A model generated the notes under the pieces. That model was not told where the DNA came from. It made no database searches and was given only the letters and a program-made list of their open reading frames with translations. The position numbers and the translations under genes are program-made. A stretch of DNA of 15,710 nt from Flavobacterium sp. (GTDB taxonomy: Bacteria; Bacteroidota; Bacteroidia; Flavobacteriales; Flavobacteriaceae), in the NCBI GenBank assembly GCA_015478765.1, contig JADMKR010000196.1:1-15710 (forward strand), written 5' to 3'. This document shows positions 7,531 to 14,538 of the stretch, piece after piece; the first letter of the stretch is position 1, and each line of letters starts with the position of its first letter.

Positions 7531-8025
7531 TTACATACCGGGATCGTCGGCACTTGGACCGTAGGTGGACGGTACTGGAATGTCCAACAGCCTGAGATAA
7601 ACGCCCAGTTGGGCACGATGGTGAATGATCTGATTCAATGCGTGTCTGATCGTTTCTGCCTTTGTCTTAACCGAATATACAACATCGGCACTGCGAAGTG
7701 TCCACGGTTCGGCCAACTTTTTCTCGTTCTCAGCTACCAGTACAGTTCGGGCTTCGGCAAGTGATTTCTCCAATAACGCGAGAACCTCTCCGGTTGAATT
7801 TACTTCACTCGGCCGGTACGGCGATGAAGCAAAGTCGAGTTCGTCGGTAGTTAGCGCCATGTGGATCCATGTCGGCAACTCGGCAATATGTGTGGCCAAT
7901 GCGCGACCGCTCATACTTTTTTGATGCGGTTGCCAGTCAAATCTAGTTGACGGAAACGCGTTCAGGATTTTTCTGGTGGCGACAGCCTCTTCGTTAAGCT
8001 CTGCTAGAAATACTTCTATATTCAT
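7531..8025 (-). CDS. DinB/YfiT-superfamily protein, possible thiol S-transferase
   Basis: A 164-residue four-helix-bundle protein. The superfamily binds a metal through histidines. Candidates here are H46 (RALATHIAEL) and the C-terminal helix RHALNQIIHHRAQLGVYLR (H128, H135, H136), followed by a typical LDIPVPSTYGPSADDP tail. Known members include bacillithiol and mycothiol S-transferases and mycothiol maleylpyruvate isomerase, so thiol transfer to electrophiles is a reasonable guess but is not shown by the sequence. The ATG at 8025 lies one base after the ytxJ stop codon, so the two are co-transcribed and probably translationally coupled. Downstream, its TAA stop abuts the stop of the converging lipoprotein gene. 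The name DinB reflects family history and does not imply SOS control; no LexA-like box is apparent. Confidence 0.85.
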   Translation of the reverse strand: MNIEVFLAELNEEAVATRKILNAFPSTRFDWQPHQKSMSGRALATHIAELPTWIHMALTTDELDFASSPYRPSEVNSTGEVLALLEKSLAEARTVLVAENEKKLAEPWTLRSADVVYSVKTKAETIRHALNQIIHHRAQLGVYLRLLDIPVPSTYGPSADDPGM

Positions 8026-8026
8026 C

Positions 8027-8410
8027 TTAAATTTTTTTTGCTAAAACATCAGCTGAAATGTCACTATGCGAGGCATCGTATACCGCAATCCTATCCTTTA
8101 TGACAATCAATTGCGGCGATTGATGGACCACATTTAATCGTGACGCCACCAGATTCGAAACTTCCCTGAATTTTAGAAGATCTAAAAAATATGGGGTAAC
8201 TTTATCATGAAGGGCAAACTCCGATTCAAACTGTTTTAAAGCCATTCTGCTAATACTGCAGCGGGTGCTGTGCTTGAATATAATTGCCGGACTCTGATCG
8301 GAATTCCTGATCAGGTTTTCCAATTCATCGGAACTGTCCAGTATTTGCCACGGAATTGTAGAGGTCTTCTCACTTGGTGATGAACCAAAAAATTTATTGA
8401 TTATGCTCAT
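8027..8410 (-). CDS. ytxJ: YtxJ-like bacillithiol-system redox protein
   Basis: A 127-residue thioredoxin-fold protein. The active-site segment is IFKHSTRCSISRMAL with a single cysteine, C51, in a CSIS (monothiol, CxxS-type) motif; the cis-proline loop is VVHQSPQLIVI (P99). This matches the YtxJ family, described as bacilliredoxin- or monothiol glutaredoxin-like proteins linked to bacillithiol. The frame extends to ATG 8449. The internal ATG 8410 gives MSIINKFFG, which fits family length and N-terminus better, so I chose it. The 13 extra residues (MSETMTICPKIHS) look unlike the family. It is divergent from clpB and is followed after one base by the DinB-superfamily gene. The role in bacillithiol redox control is inferred from the family. 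Confidence 0.88.
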   Translation of the reverse strand: MSIINKFFGSSPSEKTSTIPWQILDSSDELENLIRNSDQSPAIIFKHSTRCSISRMALKQFESEFALHDKVTPYFLDLLKFREVSNLVASRLNVVHQSPQLIVIKDRIAVYDASHSDISADVLAKKI

Positions 8411-8449
8411 AGAATGAATTTTCGGACAAATAGTCATCGTTTCAGACAT

Positions 8450-8482
8450 TTTGTCGCATGTTTAAAGTTGGAATATATATTG
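8450..8482 (+). promoter_or_regulatory. Possible clpB promoter
   Basis: TTTG (8450-8453) and, 20 nt on, TATATATTG (8474-8482) roughly fit a -33/-7 pair, but the -7 deviates from TAnnTTTG. The leader would be about 60 nt. No other better candidate is visible before the clpB ATG, and I see no known heat-shock operator. Confidence 0.3.
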
Positions 8483-8494
8483 AAACCCGCCTCT

Positions 8495-8502
8495 CAAATT
8501 TA
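8495..8502 (-). promoter_or_regulatory. -7 promoter box for ytxJ-dinB
   Basis: The minus strand reads TAAATTTG, a perfect TAnnTTTG match, 84 nt before the chosen ytxJ ATG (8410). No -33 TTTG lies at normal spacing. It overlaps the clpB leader region, so the two transcription units would be divergent and overlapping. Confidence 0.45.
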
Positions 8503-8547
8503 CTAAAACCAAAAGTCCTTTCTGTTAAACCTTATACAAAAGTTACG

Positions 8548-11148
8548 ATGAACATTAAAAATTTTACCATAAAATCACAAGAAGCGCTGCAGCAATCCCA
8601 ACAGATTGCACAAAGTTTCGGGCATCAGCAAATCGAAAACGAACATATATTCCGCGCTTTGATGGAAGTCGATGAAAATGTAGCGCCATTTCTATTGAAA
8701 AAGCTTAACATCAATGTTCCGCTTTTTAGTCAAATTCTCGACAGCACCATCCAAAGTTTTCCCAAAGTTTCAGGGGGCGAACTGCAGTTCTCACGAGATG
8801 CGTCAAAAACCTTGACGGATGCGGAGATTATTTCGAAACAGATGAACGACGAATTTGTATCGGTCGAACACTTAATACTGGCTATATTCGGCTCGCGGAG
8901 CAAAATCGCCCAGATATTGAAAGATCAGGGTGCTACCGAAAAAGGCCTTCGGACGGCAATTGACGAACTTCGTAAAGGCGAGCGAGTGACATCCGCATCT
9001 GCCGAAGAAACCTACAACGCACTCAACAAGTACGCTAAAAATCTAAATGAACTGGCCCGCAGCGGCAAACTCGATCCGGTGATAGGGCGCGATGAAGAGA
9101 TTCGCCGTGTATTGCAGATATTAACCCGACGTACTAAAAACAATCCGATGCTGGTGGGTGAACCCGGAGTTGGAAAAACCGCCATCGCTGAAGGTTTGGC
9201 ACATCGAATAGTTGATGGCGACGTACCCGAGAACCTCAAAGACAAAATCGTGTATTCCCTGGATATGGGAGCGCTCATTGCAGGTGCAAAATATAAAGGT
9301 GAATTCGAGGAACGATTAAAATCGGTTGTAAAAGAAGTGACTTCTGCCGAAGGCGACATCGTCCTGTTCATTGATGAGATCCATACGCTGGTTGGCGCCG
9401 GCGGTGGCGAAGGCGCGATGGACGCTGCCAATATCTTAAAACCGGCACTGGCCCGTGGTGAGTTGCGCGCTATAGGCGCCACAACGCTCGACGAATATCA
9501 AAAATATTTCGAAAAAGACAAAGCGCTTGAACGTCGGTTCCAAAAAGTTCTCATTGATGAGCCCGATACCGAAAGTGCGATTTCAATACTGCGCGGAATC
9601 AAGGAAAAGTATGAAACTCATCACAAAGTCCGAATTAAAGACGATGCCATCATCGCTGCCGTCGAACTCTCGCAACGTTATATCACCAACCGGTTTCTGC
9701 CTGACAAAGCAATTGATTTAATGGACGAAGCAGCATCGAAACTGCGAATGGAAATCAATTCAAAACCCGAGGAACTGGACGTACTTGATCGGAAAATCAT
9801 GCAGCTTGAAATCGAAATCGAAGCCATCAAGCGGGAGAATGACGAAAACAAGCTGAAAATTCTCGGTCTCGAATTGGCGAATTTGAAAGAAGAACGCAAC
9901 GATATCTTCGCCCGATGGAAAAGCGAAAAAGATGTTGTTGACAACATTCAGAATTTTAAACGCGATATCGAAGATTTCAAATCCGAAGCCGAACGTGCCG
10001 AACGCGATGGCGATTACGGCCGGGTAGCCGAACTTCGGTACGGAAAAATCAAGGAAGCACAGCAGCAATTGGATGTGCTACAAGCACAATTACTCGAGAA
10101 TCAGGCGGGCGTTTCCCTCATCAAAGAGGAAGTGACCCGGGAAGATATTGCCGAAGTCGTGGCAAAATGGACCGGAGTTCCCGTGATGAAAATGCTTCAA
10201 GGGGAACGCGAGAAATTATTAAAACTCGAAGATGAACTGCATAAACGCGTAGTGGGCCAACATGAGGCGATTGAAGCAATAAGCGATGCAGTACGCCGAA
10301 GCCGCGCCGGTTTGCAGGATGTCAAAAAGCCTATCGGGTCGTTCCTGTTCCTGGGAACTACAGGAGTTGGTAAAACCGAACTTGCAAAAGCGCTGGCCGA
10401 CTACCTGTTTGACGATGAAAATGCGATGACACGGATTGACATGAGCGAATATCAGGAACGTCACAGTGTTAGCCGGCTGGTGGGTGCGCCTCCTGGATAC
10501 GTAGGCTATGACGAAGGCGGCCAATTGACGGAAGCTGTTCGCCGTAAGCCGTACTCGGTTGTTTTGCTGGATGAAATCGAAAAAGCACACCCCGATACTT
10601 TCAACATTTTATTACAGGTTTTGGATGAAGGCCGACTAACCGACAGTAAAGGTCGCCTGGCCGATTTCAAAAATACCATAATCATCATGACATCGAATAT
10701 GGGAAGTGCCATCATCCAGGAAAAATTCGAAATGATGCAAGGCGGTATAGAAGCGGCCACCGAAGCCGCAAAAATCGAAGTCCTTGCCTTGTTAAAACAG
10801 ACGGTCCGTCCCGAGTTCATAAACCGAATCGATGAAATCGTGATGTTCACGCCGTTGAACTCTGATAACATCCGGCAAATAGTCGGACTACAGCTAAAAG
10901 GAATTACGAAAATGCTGTCACAACAAAACATAACTCTTGACGCCACGCCGGAAGCGATCGATTATCTGGCCACCAAAGGTTACGACGCGCAGTACGGTGC
11001 CCGACCGGTCAAGCGTGTCATCCAGCGTGAGGTATTGAACCGGCTGTCAAAGGAGATCCTTGCCGGAAATGTGCAGACAGAAAGCATTATTTTGCTGGAC
11101 AGTTTTGACGGCGAACTTGTTTTCCGAAATCAGACTGCCGGTGCTTAA
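8548..11148 (+). CDS. clpB: ATP-dependent chaperone ClpB
   Basis: ClpB is a hexameric AAA+ disaggregase that pulls polypeptides out of aggregates together with DnaK, DnaJ and GrpE. The frame opens at 8458, but ATG 8548 gives the family start MNIKNFTIKSQEALQQ and a normal 866-residue protein. Residues 1-145 form the Clp N-domain. AAA1 carries Walker A GEPGVGKT (204-211) and Walker B around D276-E277 (LFIDEIH). A charged coiled-coil middle domain spans roughly 400-525, which marks ClpB and not ClpA or ClpC. AAA2 carries Walker A GTTGVGKT (603-610) and Walker B D675-E676 (VVLLDEIEKAH). The C-terminal domain includes YGARPVKRVIQREV. All ATPase residues are intact. No IGF/IGL-type ClpP-binding loop stands out, as expected for ClpB. 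It is divergent from ytxJ. Confidence 0.98.
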   Translation: MNIKNFTIKSQEALQQSQQIAQSFGHQQIENEHIFRALMEVDENVAPFLLKKLNINVPLFSQILDSTIQSFPKVSGGELQFSRDASKTLTDAEIISKQMNDEFVSVEHLILAIFGSRSKIAQILKDQGATEKGLRTAIDELRKGERVTSASAEETYNALNKYAKNLNELARSGKLDPVIGRDEEIRRVLQILTRRTKNNPMLVGEPGVGKTAIAEGLAHRIVDGDVPENLKDKIVYSLDMGALIAGAKYKGEFEERLKSVVKEVTSAEGDIVLFIDEIHTLVGAGGGEGAMDAANILKPALARGELRAIGATTLDEYQKYFEKDKALERRFQKVLIDEPDTESAISILRGIKEKYETHHKVRIKDDAIIAAVELSQRYITNRFLPDKAIDLMDEAASKLRMEINSKPEELDVLDRKIMQLEIEIEAIKRENDENKLKILGLELANLKEERNDIFARWKSEKDVVDNIQNFKRDIEDFKSEAERAERDGDYGRVAELRYGKIKEAQQQLDVLQAQLLENQAGVSLIKEEVTREDIAEVVAKWTGVPVMKMLQGEREKLLKLEDELHKRVVGQHEAIEAISDAVRRSRAGLQDVKKPIGSFLFLGTTGVGKTELAKALADYLFDDENAMTRIDMSEYQERHSVSRLVGAPPGYVGYDEGGQLTEAVRRKPYSVVLLDEIEKAHPDTFNILLQVLDEGRLTDSKGRLADFKNTIIIMTSNMGSAIIQEKFEMMQGGIEAATEAAKIEVLALLKQTVRPEFINRIDEIVMFTPLNSDNIRQIVGLQLKGITKMLSQQNITLDATPEAIDYLATKGYDAQYGARPVKRVIQREVLNRLSKEILAGNVQTESIILLDSFDGELVFRNQTAGA

Positions 11149-11237
11149 CAAATTTTACGACAAGTTTAATAACGTCTTGGCAGCATTGCCACACGACTTT
11201 ACGTAACTTGAAATCTGTTAACCTAAAAGATATTATT

Positions 11238-11774
11238 ATGAGTAAGAAGATAGCGATCCTCGCAACAGACGGATTTGAAGAAAGCGAATTGAAATCACCC
11301 AAAGAACATTTGGAAAAAGAAGGCTGGACGGCTCACGTGGTAAGTTTGAAACCGGGGAAAATCAAATCGTGGAGCGGAGCAGATTGGAGCAATGAATACG
11401 ATGTGGACAAAACATTGGATCAGGTGTCAGCATCCGAATATGACGCGCTTGTTTTGCCTGGTGGAACTATTAATCCCGATAAATTGCGCATCGAAGAAAG
11501 TGCTTTGTCATTTGTCAACGAATTTTTTGATGCCGGAAAACCGGTTGCGGCCATTTGCCACGGTCCGTGGACACTAATCAACGCCGGCGTGGTCAAAGGC
11601 CGCGAGATGACATCTTATAAGTCTATCAAACAGGATTTGATAAATGCAGGTGCCAATTGGGTCGATAAAGAAGTTGTTGTCGATCAGGGATTGGTAACCA
11701 GTCGGAACCCCGACGATTTACCGGCTTTCAACCGAAAGATGATCGAAGAATTAAAAGAAGGCATTCACGCCTGA
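11238..11774 (+). CDS. DJ-1/PfpI-family protein (YhbO-like)
   Basis: A 178-residue class I glutamine-amidotransferase-like protein. The triad-type residues are E14 (TDGFEESEL), and the nucleophile elbow AAICHGPW with C107 and H108. The C-terminal SRNPDDLPAFNRKMIEEL is typical of the PfpI/YhbO branch, whose members are linked to general stress resistance and to glyoxal or glycation chemistry; earlier members were called intracellular proteases. The exact activity is disputed and cannot be settled here. The ATG at 11238 is chosen over the upstream frame start at 11208 because MSKKIAILATDGFEESE fits the family N-terminus. It follows clpB by 89 nt and ends in a strong terminator, so read-through from clpB is possible. 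A short dyad (TGGCA-GCAT-TGCCA, 11178-11191) lies upstream. Confidence 0.9.
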   Translation: MSKKIAILATDGFEESELKSPKEHLEKEGWTAHVVSLKPGKIKSWSGADWSNEYDVDKTLDQVSASEYDALVLPGGTINPDKLRIEESALSFVNEFFDAGKPVAAICHGPWTLINAGVVKGREMTSYKSIKQDLINAGANWVDKEVVVDQGLVTSRNPDDLPAFNRKMIEELKEGIHA

Positions 11775-11777
11775 TTC

Positions 11778-11805
11778 AAAACCTCCTTAACGGGAGGTTT
11801 TTTTT
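11778..11805 (+). terminator. Intrinsic terminator after the DJ-1/PfpI gene
   Basis: AAAACCTCC pairs perfectly with GGAGGTTTT (9 bp) around a 6-base loop TTAACG, followed by an unbroken run of T residues to 11805. It begins 4 nt after the stop codon. Confidence 0.9.
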
Positions 11806-11812
11806 ATATCGG

Positions 11813-11845
11813 TTGGTCGTGGGTAAGGAAATTTTTCTATTTTCG
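11813..11845 (+). promoter_or_regulatory. Promoter for the TonB-C-terminal-like gene
   Basis: TTG (11813-11815) and TATTTTCG (11838-11845) are 22 nt apart. The second element matches TAnnTTTG at seven of eight positions. It lies just after the terminator and 16 nt before the ATG at 11862. Confidence 0.5.
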
Positions 11846-11861
11846 CATTACCCCCGCCAAT

Positions 11862-12299
11862 ATGAAAATAGCTACTCTCCTACTGTGCTTGCTTATCTGC
11901 GTTGGTTCTGCAAAAGCTCAGGACATTTTTCGGGCGACTGAGGTCGATTCCCGACCACTCATAACCGGCGGATCTTATACACTGACAAAATTCATCGGTG
12001 AAAACCTTCAAATTCCTGAAGCCGAGAATTTGAAAATTCATATACTCACGTCTTTTGTGGTTGAGGTTGACGGCAGTCTTTCCGATATCCAATGTGTTTA
12101 CCTACGTGACGAGGAATTACTACCGCGTGATAAGTATGGCGATGAAACGGCGCCACAGGTGCCTATAAATCTCGAATATCTGAAAATGGAAATCGTGCGC
12201 GTGCTCGCTAAATACGATCAAAAATTCATTCCGGCGATGAAGGACGGCGCGCCAGTTCGCTGTTTGCACCACTTTCCCGTAAATTTGAATATTGAGTAA
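11862..12299 (+). CDS. Secreted protein with a TonB C-terminal-like domain
   Basis: A 145-residue protein with a clear signal peptide (MKIATLLLCLLICVGSAKA, cleavage likely near residue 19-20). The mature part resembles the small domain at the C-terminus of TonB: LTKFIGENLQIPEAE, then a strand with FVVEVDGSLSDI (65-76), a helix with LKMEIVRVLAKYDQ, and KFIPAMKDGAPVR (121-133) followed by PVNLNIE. In Bacteroidota this pattern is common in anti-sigma-linked and peptidase-linked TonB-like proteins. Here there is no membrane helix apart from the signal, so it would be a free periplasmic or secreted domain. The insertion LRDEELLPRDKYGDETAPQ between strand and helix is longer than in usual TonB domains. 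Its stop codon abuts that of the converging gene. The family call is by motif resemblance only. Confidence 0.7.
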   Translation: MKIATLLLCLLICVGSAKAQDIFRATEVDSRPLITGGSYTLTKFIGENLQIPEAENLKIHILTSFVVEVDGSLSDIQCVYLRDEELLPRDKYGDETAPQVPINLEYLKMEIVRVLAKYDQKFIPAMKDGAPVRCLHHFPVNLNIE

Positions 12300-12581
12300 T
12301 TATGCCGATTTATAGATTCGGTTGATTGGTATGCCAATTCCCTGCTTTAGTACCACCTGATGATCTGTGACAGCCCAAACGGTGGTCTCGACGACTTTTT
12401 TAGAATGATTATCCTCGAAATAAATCCGGATCTTCGAATGTTCCAGATTTCCGAGTGCCATGGCGCGGTTTAATTCGGATTCGCGTTGTGCTTTTTCAGA
12501 AGCGTCCTCCAGGACGTCAGTTGAAGGAAACTGCAGTGCTCTGATGTTTTCTTTTTCAATGTTTTCAAATGTAATAGTCAT
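12300..12581 (-). CDS. Small conserved flavobacterial protein of unknown function
   Basis: A 93-residue cytosolic protein starting MTITFENIEKENIRALQFP at ATG 12581; a second ATG two codons upstream (12587) is possible. The N-terminal half is a charged helix (EDASEKAQRESELNRAMALGNLEHSK). The C-terminal half is strand-rich: IRIYFEDN, KKVVETTVWAVTD, HQVVLKQGIGIPINRI. From memory very similar proteins occur in many Flavobacteriaceae with the VETTVWAVTD and VLKxGxxIPIxRI segments well kept, but I know no function. The compact beta part could bind RNA or protein; that is speculation. Its stop codon touches the stop of the preceding converging gene, so neither has room for a separate terminator. Confidence 0.78.
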   Translation of the reverse strand: MTITFENIEKENIRALQFPSTDVLEDASEKAQRESELNRAMALGNLEHSKIRIYFEDNHSKKVVETTVWAVTDHQVVLKQGIGIPINRIYKSA

Positions 12582-12731
12582 GATCATAATTATAAGATAT
12601 TAGGGGCTGCTAGATTAATAATTTATTTTCAATTATAGGTAATCTTTTAATAATATTCTTTCGAAATTATTCTAATCTTTGCTAAAAGATATTCAATTTC
12701 GCTTTTACTGTAAGATAATACATCATTTAAA

Positions 12732-13298
12732 ATGCCACTGACAATTAATTTCAGTCCGTTTCCTATTCTAGAGACTACCCGCCTGACACTACGGCAATTC
12801 GACAGGAATGATGCCGATGCGCTTTTCAAAATGCGTTCAAATCCCGAAACCATGCGGTTTGTTCCACGTCCTATCATGCAAAGCATCGACGAAGCCCGCG
12901 AACATATCGACATGATTGAAAATAAGATTCGCAATAATGAAGGTATAAATTGGGCTATTACACTGCGGAACGTTCACGACTGCATCGGAATTATTGGACA
13001 TTACAAACTTATGCCCGAGCACTTCCGTTCGGAGATAGGTTATCTCATGTTACCGGAGTTTCGTGGTAAAGGCATAATGTCTGAGGCCATCGCGGCGGTG
13101 GTTGATTACGGATTTAATCAACTTAAACTGCATTCCGTCGAAGCGATCATCGACCCTGAAAATCATGCATCGGCCACCGTATTAGAACGGAATAATTTCA
13201 TTCGCGAGGCGCATCTGAAAGAGAATCAGTTTTACGAAGGAAAATTTATAGATACGGTCATTTACTCGCGCCTGAATCCAGTTTCGGTAAAGTCCTGA
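12732..13298 (+). CDS. RimJ/RimL-type GNAT acetyltransferase
   Basis: A 188-residue GNAT protein of the Acetyltransf_3 (RimJ/RimL, ribosomal-protein-alanine acetyltransferase-like) branch. Landmarks are the N-terminal ETTRLTLRQFDRNDADALFKM (14-34), the acetyl-CoA loop IGYLMLPEFRGKGIMSEAI (102-120) with R/Q-x-x-G-x-G as RGKGIM, and PENHASATVLERNNFIREA (142-160). The substrate is not evident. The last 41 nt of the gene overlap the 3' end of the opposite-strand VF530-type gene. The 144-nt region upstream (12588-12731) is very AT-rich. It shows no perfect promoter; TAATCTTTG at 12673-12681 is near-consensus with one extra base. Confidence 0.88.
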   Translation: MPLTINFSPFPILETTRLTLRQFDRNDADALFKMRSNPETMRFVPRPIMQSIDEAREHIDMIENKIRNNEGINWAITLRNVHDCIGIIGHYKLMPEHFRSEIGYLMLPEFRGKGIMSEAIAAVVDYGFNQLKLHSVEAIIDPENHASATVLERNNFIREAHLKENQFYEGKFIDTVIYSRLNPVSVKS

Positions 13299-13500
13299 TG
13301 TAGAGATGTTCTATTTTGGCTCGTGCCCAAGGCGTTTTGCGCAGGAACACCAGACTCGATTTTATACTGGGATTACTTGTAAAACACTTGATCGGTATGA
13401 GCTCGCCCAGTGTGTCGAAGCCATAGAAAGTTTCCAAAACCTCCAGTATATGTTGCAGTGTGATGCCATGTAATGGATCATTCGAATGTGGTAAAGACAT
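13258..13500 (-). CDS. VF530-family small nucleic-acid-binding protein (DUF2132)
   Basis: An 80-residue protein that matches the VF530/DUF2132 pattern: NDPLHGITLQHILEVLETFYGFDTLGELIPIKCFTSNPSIKSSLVFLRKTPWARAKIEHLYI (residues 7-68), with the diagnostic PLHG, IKCFTxNPSxKSSLxFLRKTPWAR core. The structural family is described as binding nucleic acid. The last 12 residues (RTLPKLDSGASK) extend past the usual end and are encoded in DNA that overlaps the GNAT gene, so the tail may be a by-product of the overlap. It is divergent from the histidine phosphatase gene with a 45-nt gap, too short for two independent, non-overlapping promoters. Confidence 0.85.
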   Translation of the reverse strand: MSLPHSNDPLHGITLQHILEVLETFYGFDTLGELIPIKCFTSNPSIKSSLVFLRKTPWARAKIEHLYIRTLPKLDSGASK

Positions 13501-13545
13501 ATTTTATACAAATTTGCAATTCACTAAATTTACAAAAACGCGTCC

Positions 13546-14025
13546 ATGAAAATGAAGATACTTATTTTATTTAGTGCACTGACCGCATCGGCACAAAATA
13601 CAACTACAATATATTTAATCCGACACTGCGAAAAAGCAGCCCCAAACAACAATCCCGACTTGAGTGAGGAAGGAAGGTTGCGAGCACAACGATGGGCGAA
13701 ATACTTCGAGGAGGTAAAGTTTGATGTATACTATTCGTCGGATTACAATCGCACCTACCAGACCTGTGAGGCAATTTCCGCGGATCGTAAATCGGAGATT
13801 ATATTGCGCAAACCCGAACATACTGACCTCAAACAACTACTGCGCGAGCATGCAGGTAAAACAATATTGCTGGTTGGTCATAGCAATACAATCCCCAAGC
13901 AGTTAAATGCCTTGTTGGGCGCTCGTAAATATGATGATATCGACGAAGAAGAATATGGTAATCTTTATATCATTAAAGCCGATGGTGATCTTATTTCAGA
14001 CGAAATCTTACATCCTGAATTATAA
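13546..14025 (+). CDS. Exported histidine phosphatase (SixA/phosphoglycerate-mutase-like)
   Basis: A 159-residue histidine-phosphatase-superfamily protein. The phosphate-accepting motif is LIRHCEK (R26, H27); R69 (SSDYNRTYQT), an acidic E91 (KPEHTDL) and the second histidine H112 (LLVGHSNTI) complete the usual active-site set. The first 17 residues (MKMKILILFSALTASAQ) look like a short signal peptide ending near SAQ, so the enzyme is probably periplasmic. A second in-frame ATG at residue 3 (13552) could also be the start. Branch 1 enzymes remove phosphate from proteins, sugars or nucleotides; the target is unknown. E. coli SixA is cytoplasmic, so an exported form would act on something else. 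The short upstream gap is shared with the VF530-type gene. Confidence 0.87.
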   Translation: MKMKILILFSALTASAQNTTTIYLIRHCEKAAPNNNPDLSEEGRLRAQRWAKYFEEVKFDVYYSSDYNRTYQTCEAISADRKSEIILRKPEHTDLKQLLREHAGKTILLVGHSNTIPKQLNALLGARKYDDIDEEEYGNLYIIKADGDLISDEILHPEL

Positions 14026-14050
14026 CACACGCATCTGTCGGATTAAAAAA

Positions 14051-14072
14051 TACGTTTTATAACGTACCTTTG
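14051..14072 (+). promoter_or_regulatory. smpB -7 box with overlapping dyad
   Basis: TACCTTTG (14065-14072) is a perfect TAnnTTTG -7 box ending 4 nt before the smpB ATG (14077). Directly upstream and overlapping its first two bases is a perfect inverted repeat, TACGTT-TTAT-AACGTA (14051-14066). No -33 TTTG is visible. The dyad could be an operator, or simply AT-rich chance symmetry. Confidence 0.6.
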
Positions 14073-14076
14073 CACT

Positions 14077-14538
14077 ATGCTTAAAACTGTCAACATCCTC
14101 AATAAACGAGCACGGTTCGACTACGAGATCCTGGAAACCTATACGGCGGGAATCGTACTGACCGGAACCGAAATCAAATCCATTCGCCTCGGTAAAGCGC
14201 AGATAACTGAAAGCTTTTGTGAATTTAATGATCAAGGCGAATTGTTTGCAATCAATACTTCCATCGAAGAATATACCCATGGCAACCAGTTTAATCACTT
14301 CGCCAGAAGCGAACGCAAACTGTTATTGAACAAACGCGAACTCCGGAGTTTGCAGAAAAGCGTCCAGGCAAAAGGACTGACCATCATTCCGCTGAAACTT
14401 TTTACCAATGATAAAGGTTTTGCCAAACTCGAAATCGGATTGTGCAAAGGTAAAAAGACCTACGACAAGCGGGAATCTTTAAAAGAACAGGATACCAAAC
14501 GCGATCTAGACCGAATCAAAAAAGAATTCAGAAGCTGA
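14077..14538 (+). CDS. smpB: SsrA-binding protein SmpB
   Basis: SmpB binds tmRNA and brings it to ribosomes stalled on broken mRNAs, so that the nascent chain is tagged for proteolysis and the ribosome is released. The 153-residue protein has the family features: N-terminal LNKRARFDYEILETYTAGIVLTGTEIKSIRLGKA, the central EEYTHGNQFNHFARSERKLLL, GLTIIPLKLFTNDKGFAKLEIGLCKGKKTYDKRE, and a basic C-terminal tail ending RIKKEFRS, which enters the decoding centre. There is no plausible downstream start, so ATG 14077 stands even though it is only 4 nt from the -7 box. Its TGA shares one base with the ATG of the next gene. The tmRNA gene (ssrA) is not in the window. Confidence 0.98.
   Translation: MLKTVNILNKRARFDYEILETYTAGIVLTGTEIKSIRLGKAQITESFCEFNDQGELFAINTSIEEYTHGNQFNHFARSERKLLLNKRELRSLQKSVQAKGLTIIPLKLFTNDKGFAKLEIGLCKGKKTYDKRESLKEQDTKRDLDRIKKEFRS

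Noticed and set aside
8411..8449. N-terminal extension of the YtxJ-like protein with an extra Cys
   Set aside because: The 13 residues do not match the family start, and an ATG at 8410 gives the expected length. It was not treated as a second redox cysteine.
9012..9482. 156-residue open frame on the minus strand inside clpB
   Set aside because: It is Ser/Pro/Arg-rich shadow sequence opposite the conserved AAA1 domain of clpB.
8458..11774. clpB plus DJ-1/PfpI gene as a novel defence system
   Set aside because: Both are ordinary stress-response housekeeping families. There is no nuclease, toxin or phage-sensing partner, and base composition matches the neighbours.
12647..12934. 95-residue minus-strand frame covering the AT-rich gap and the start of the RimJ/RimL-type gene
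   Set aside because: Its C-terminal part is antisense to a conserved GNAT N-terminus, and it shows no family signature.
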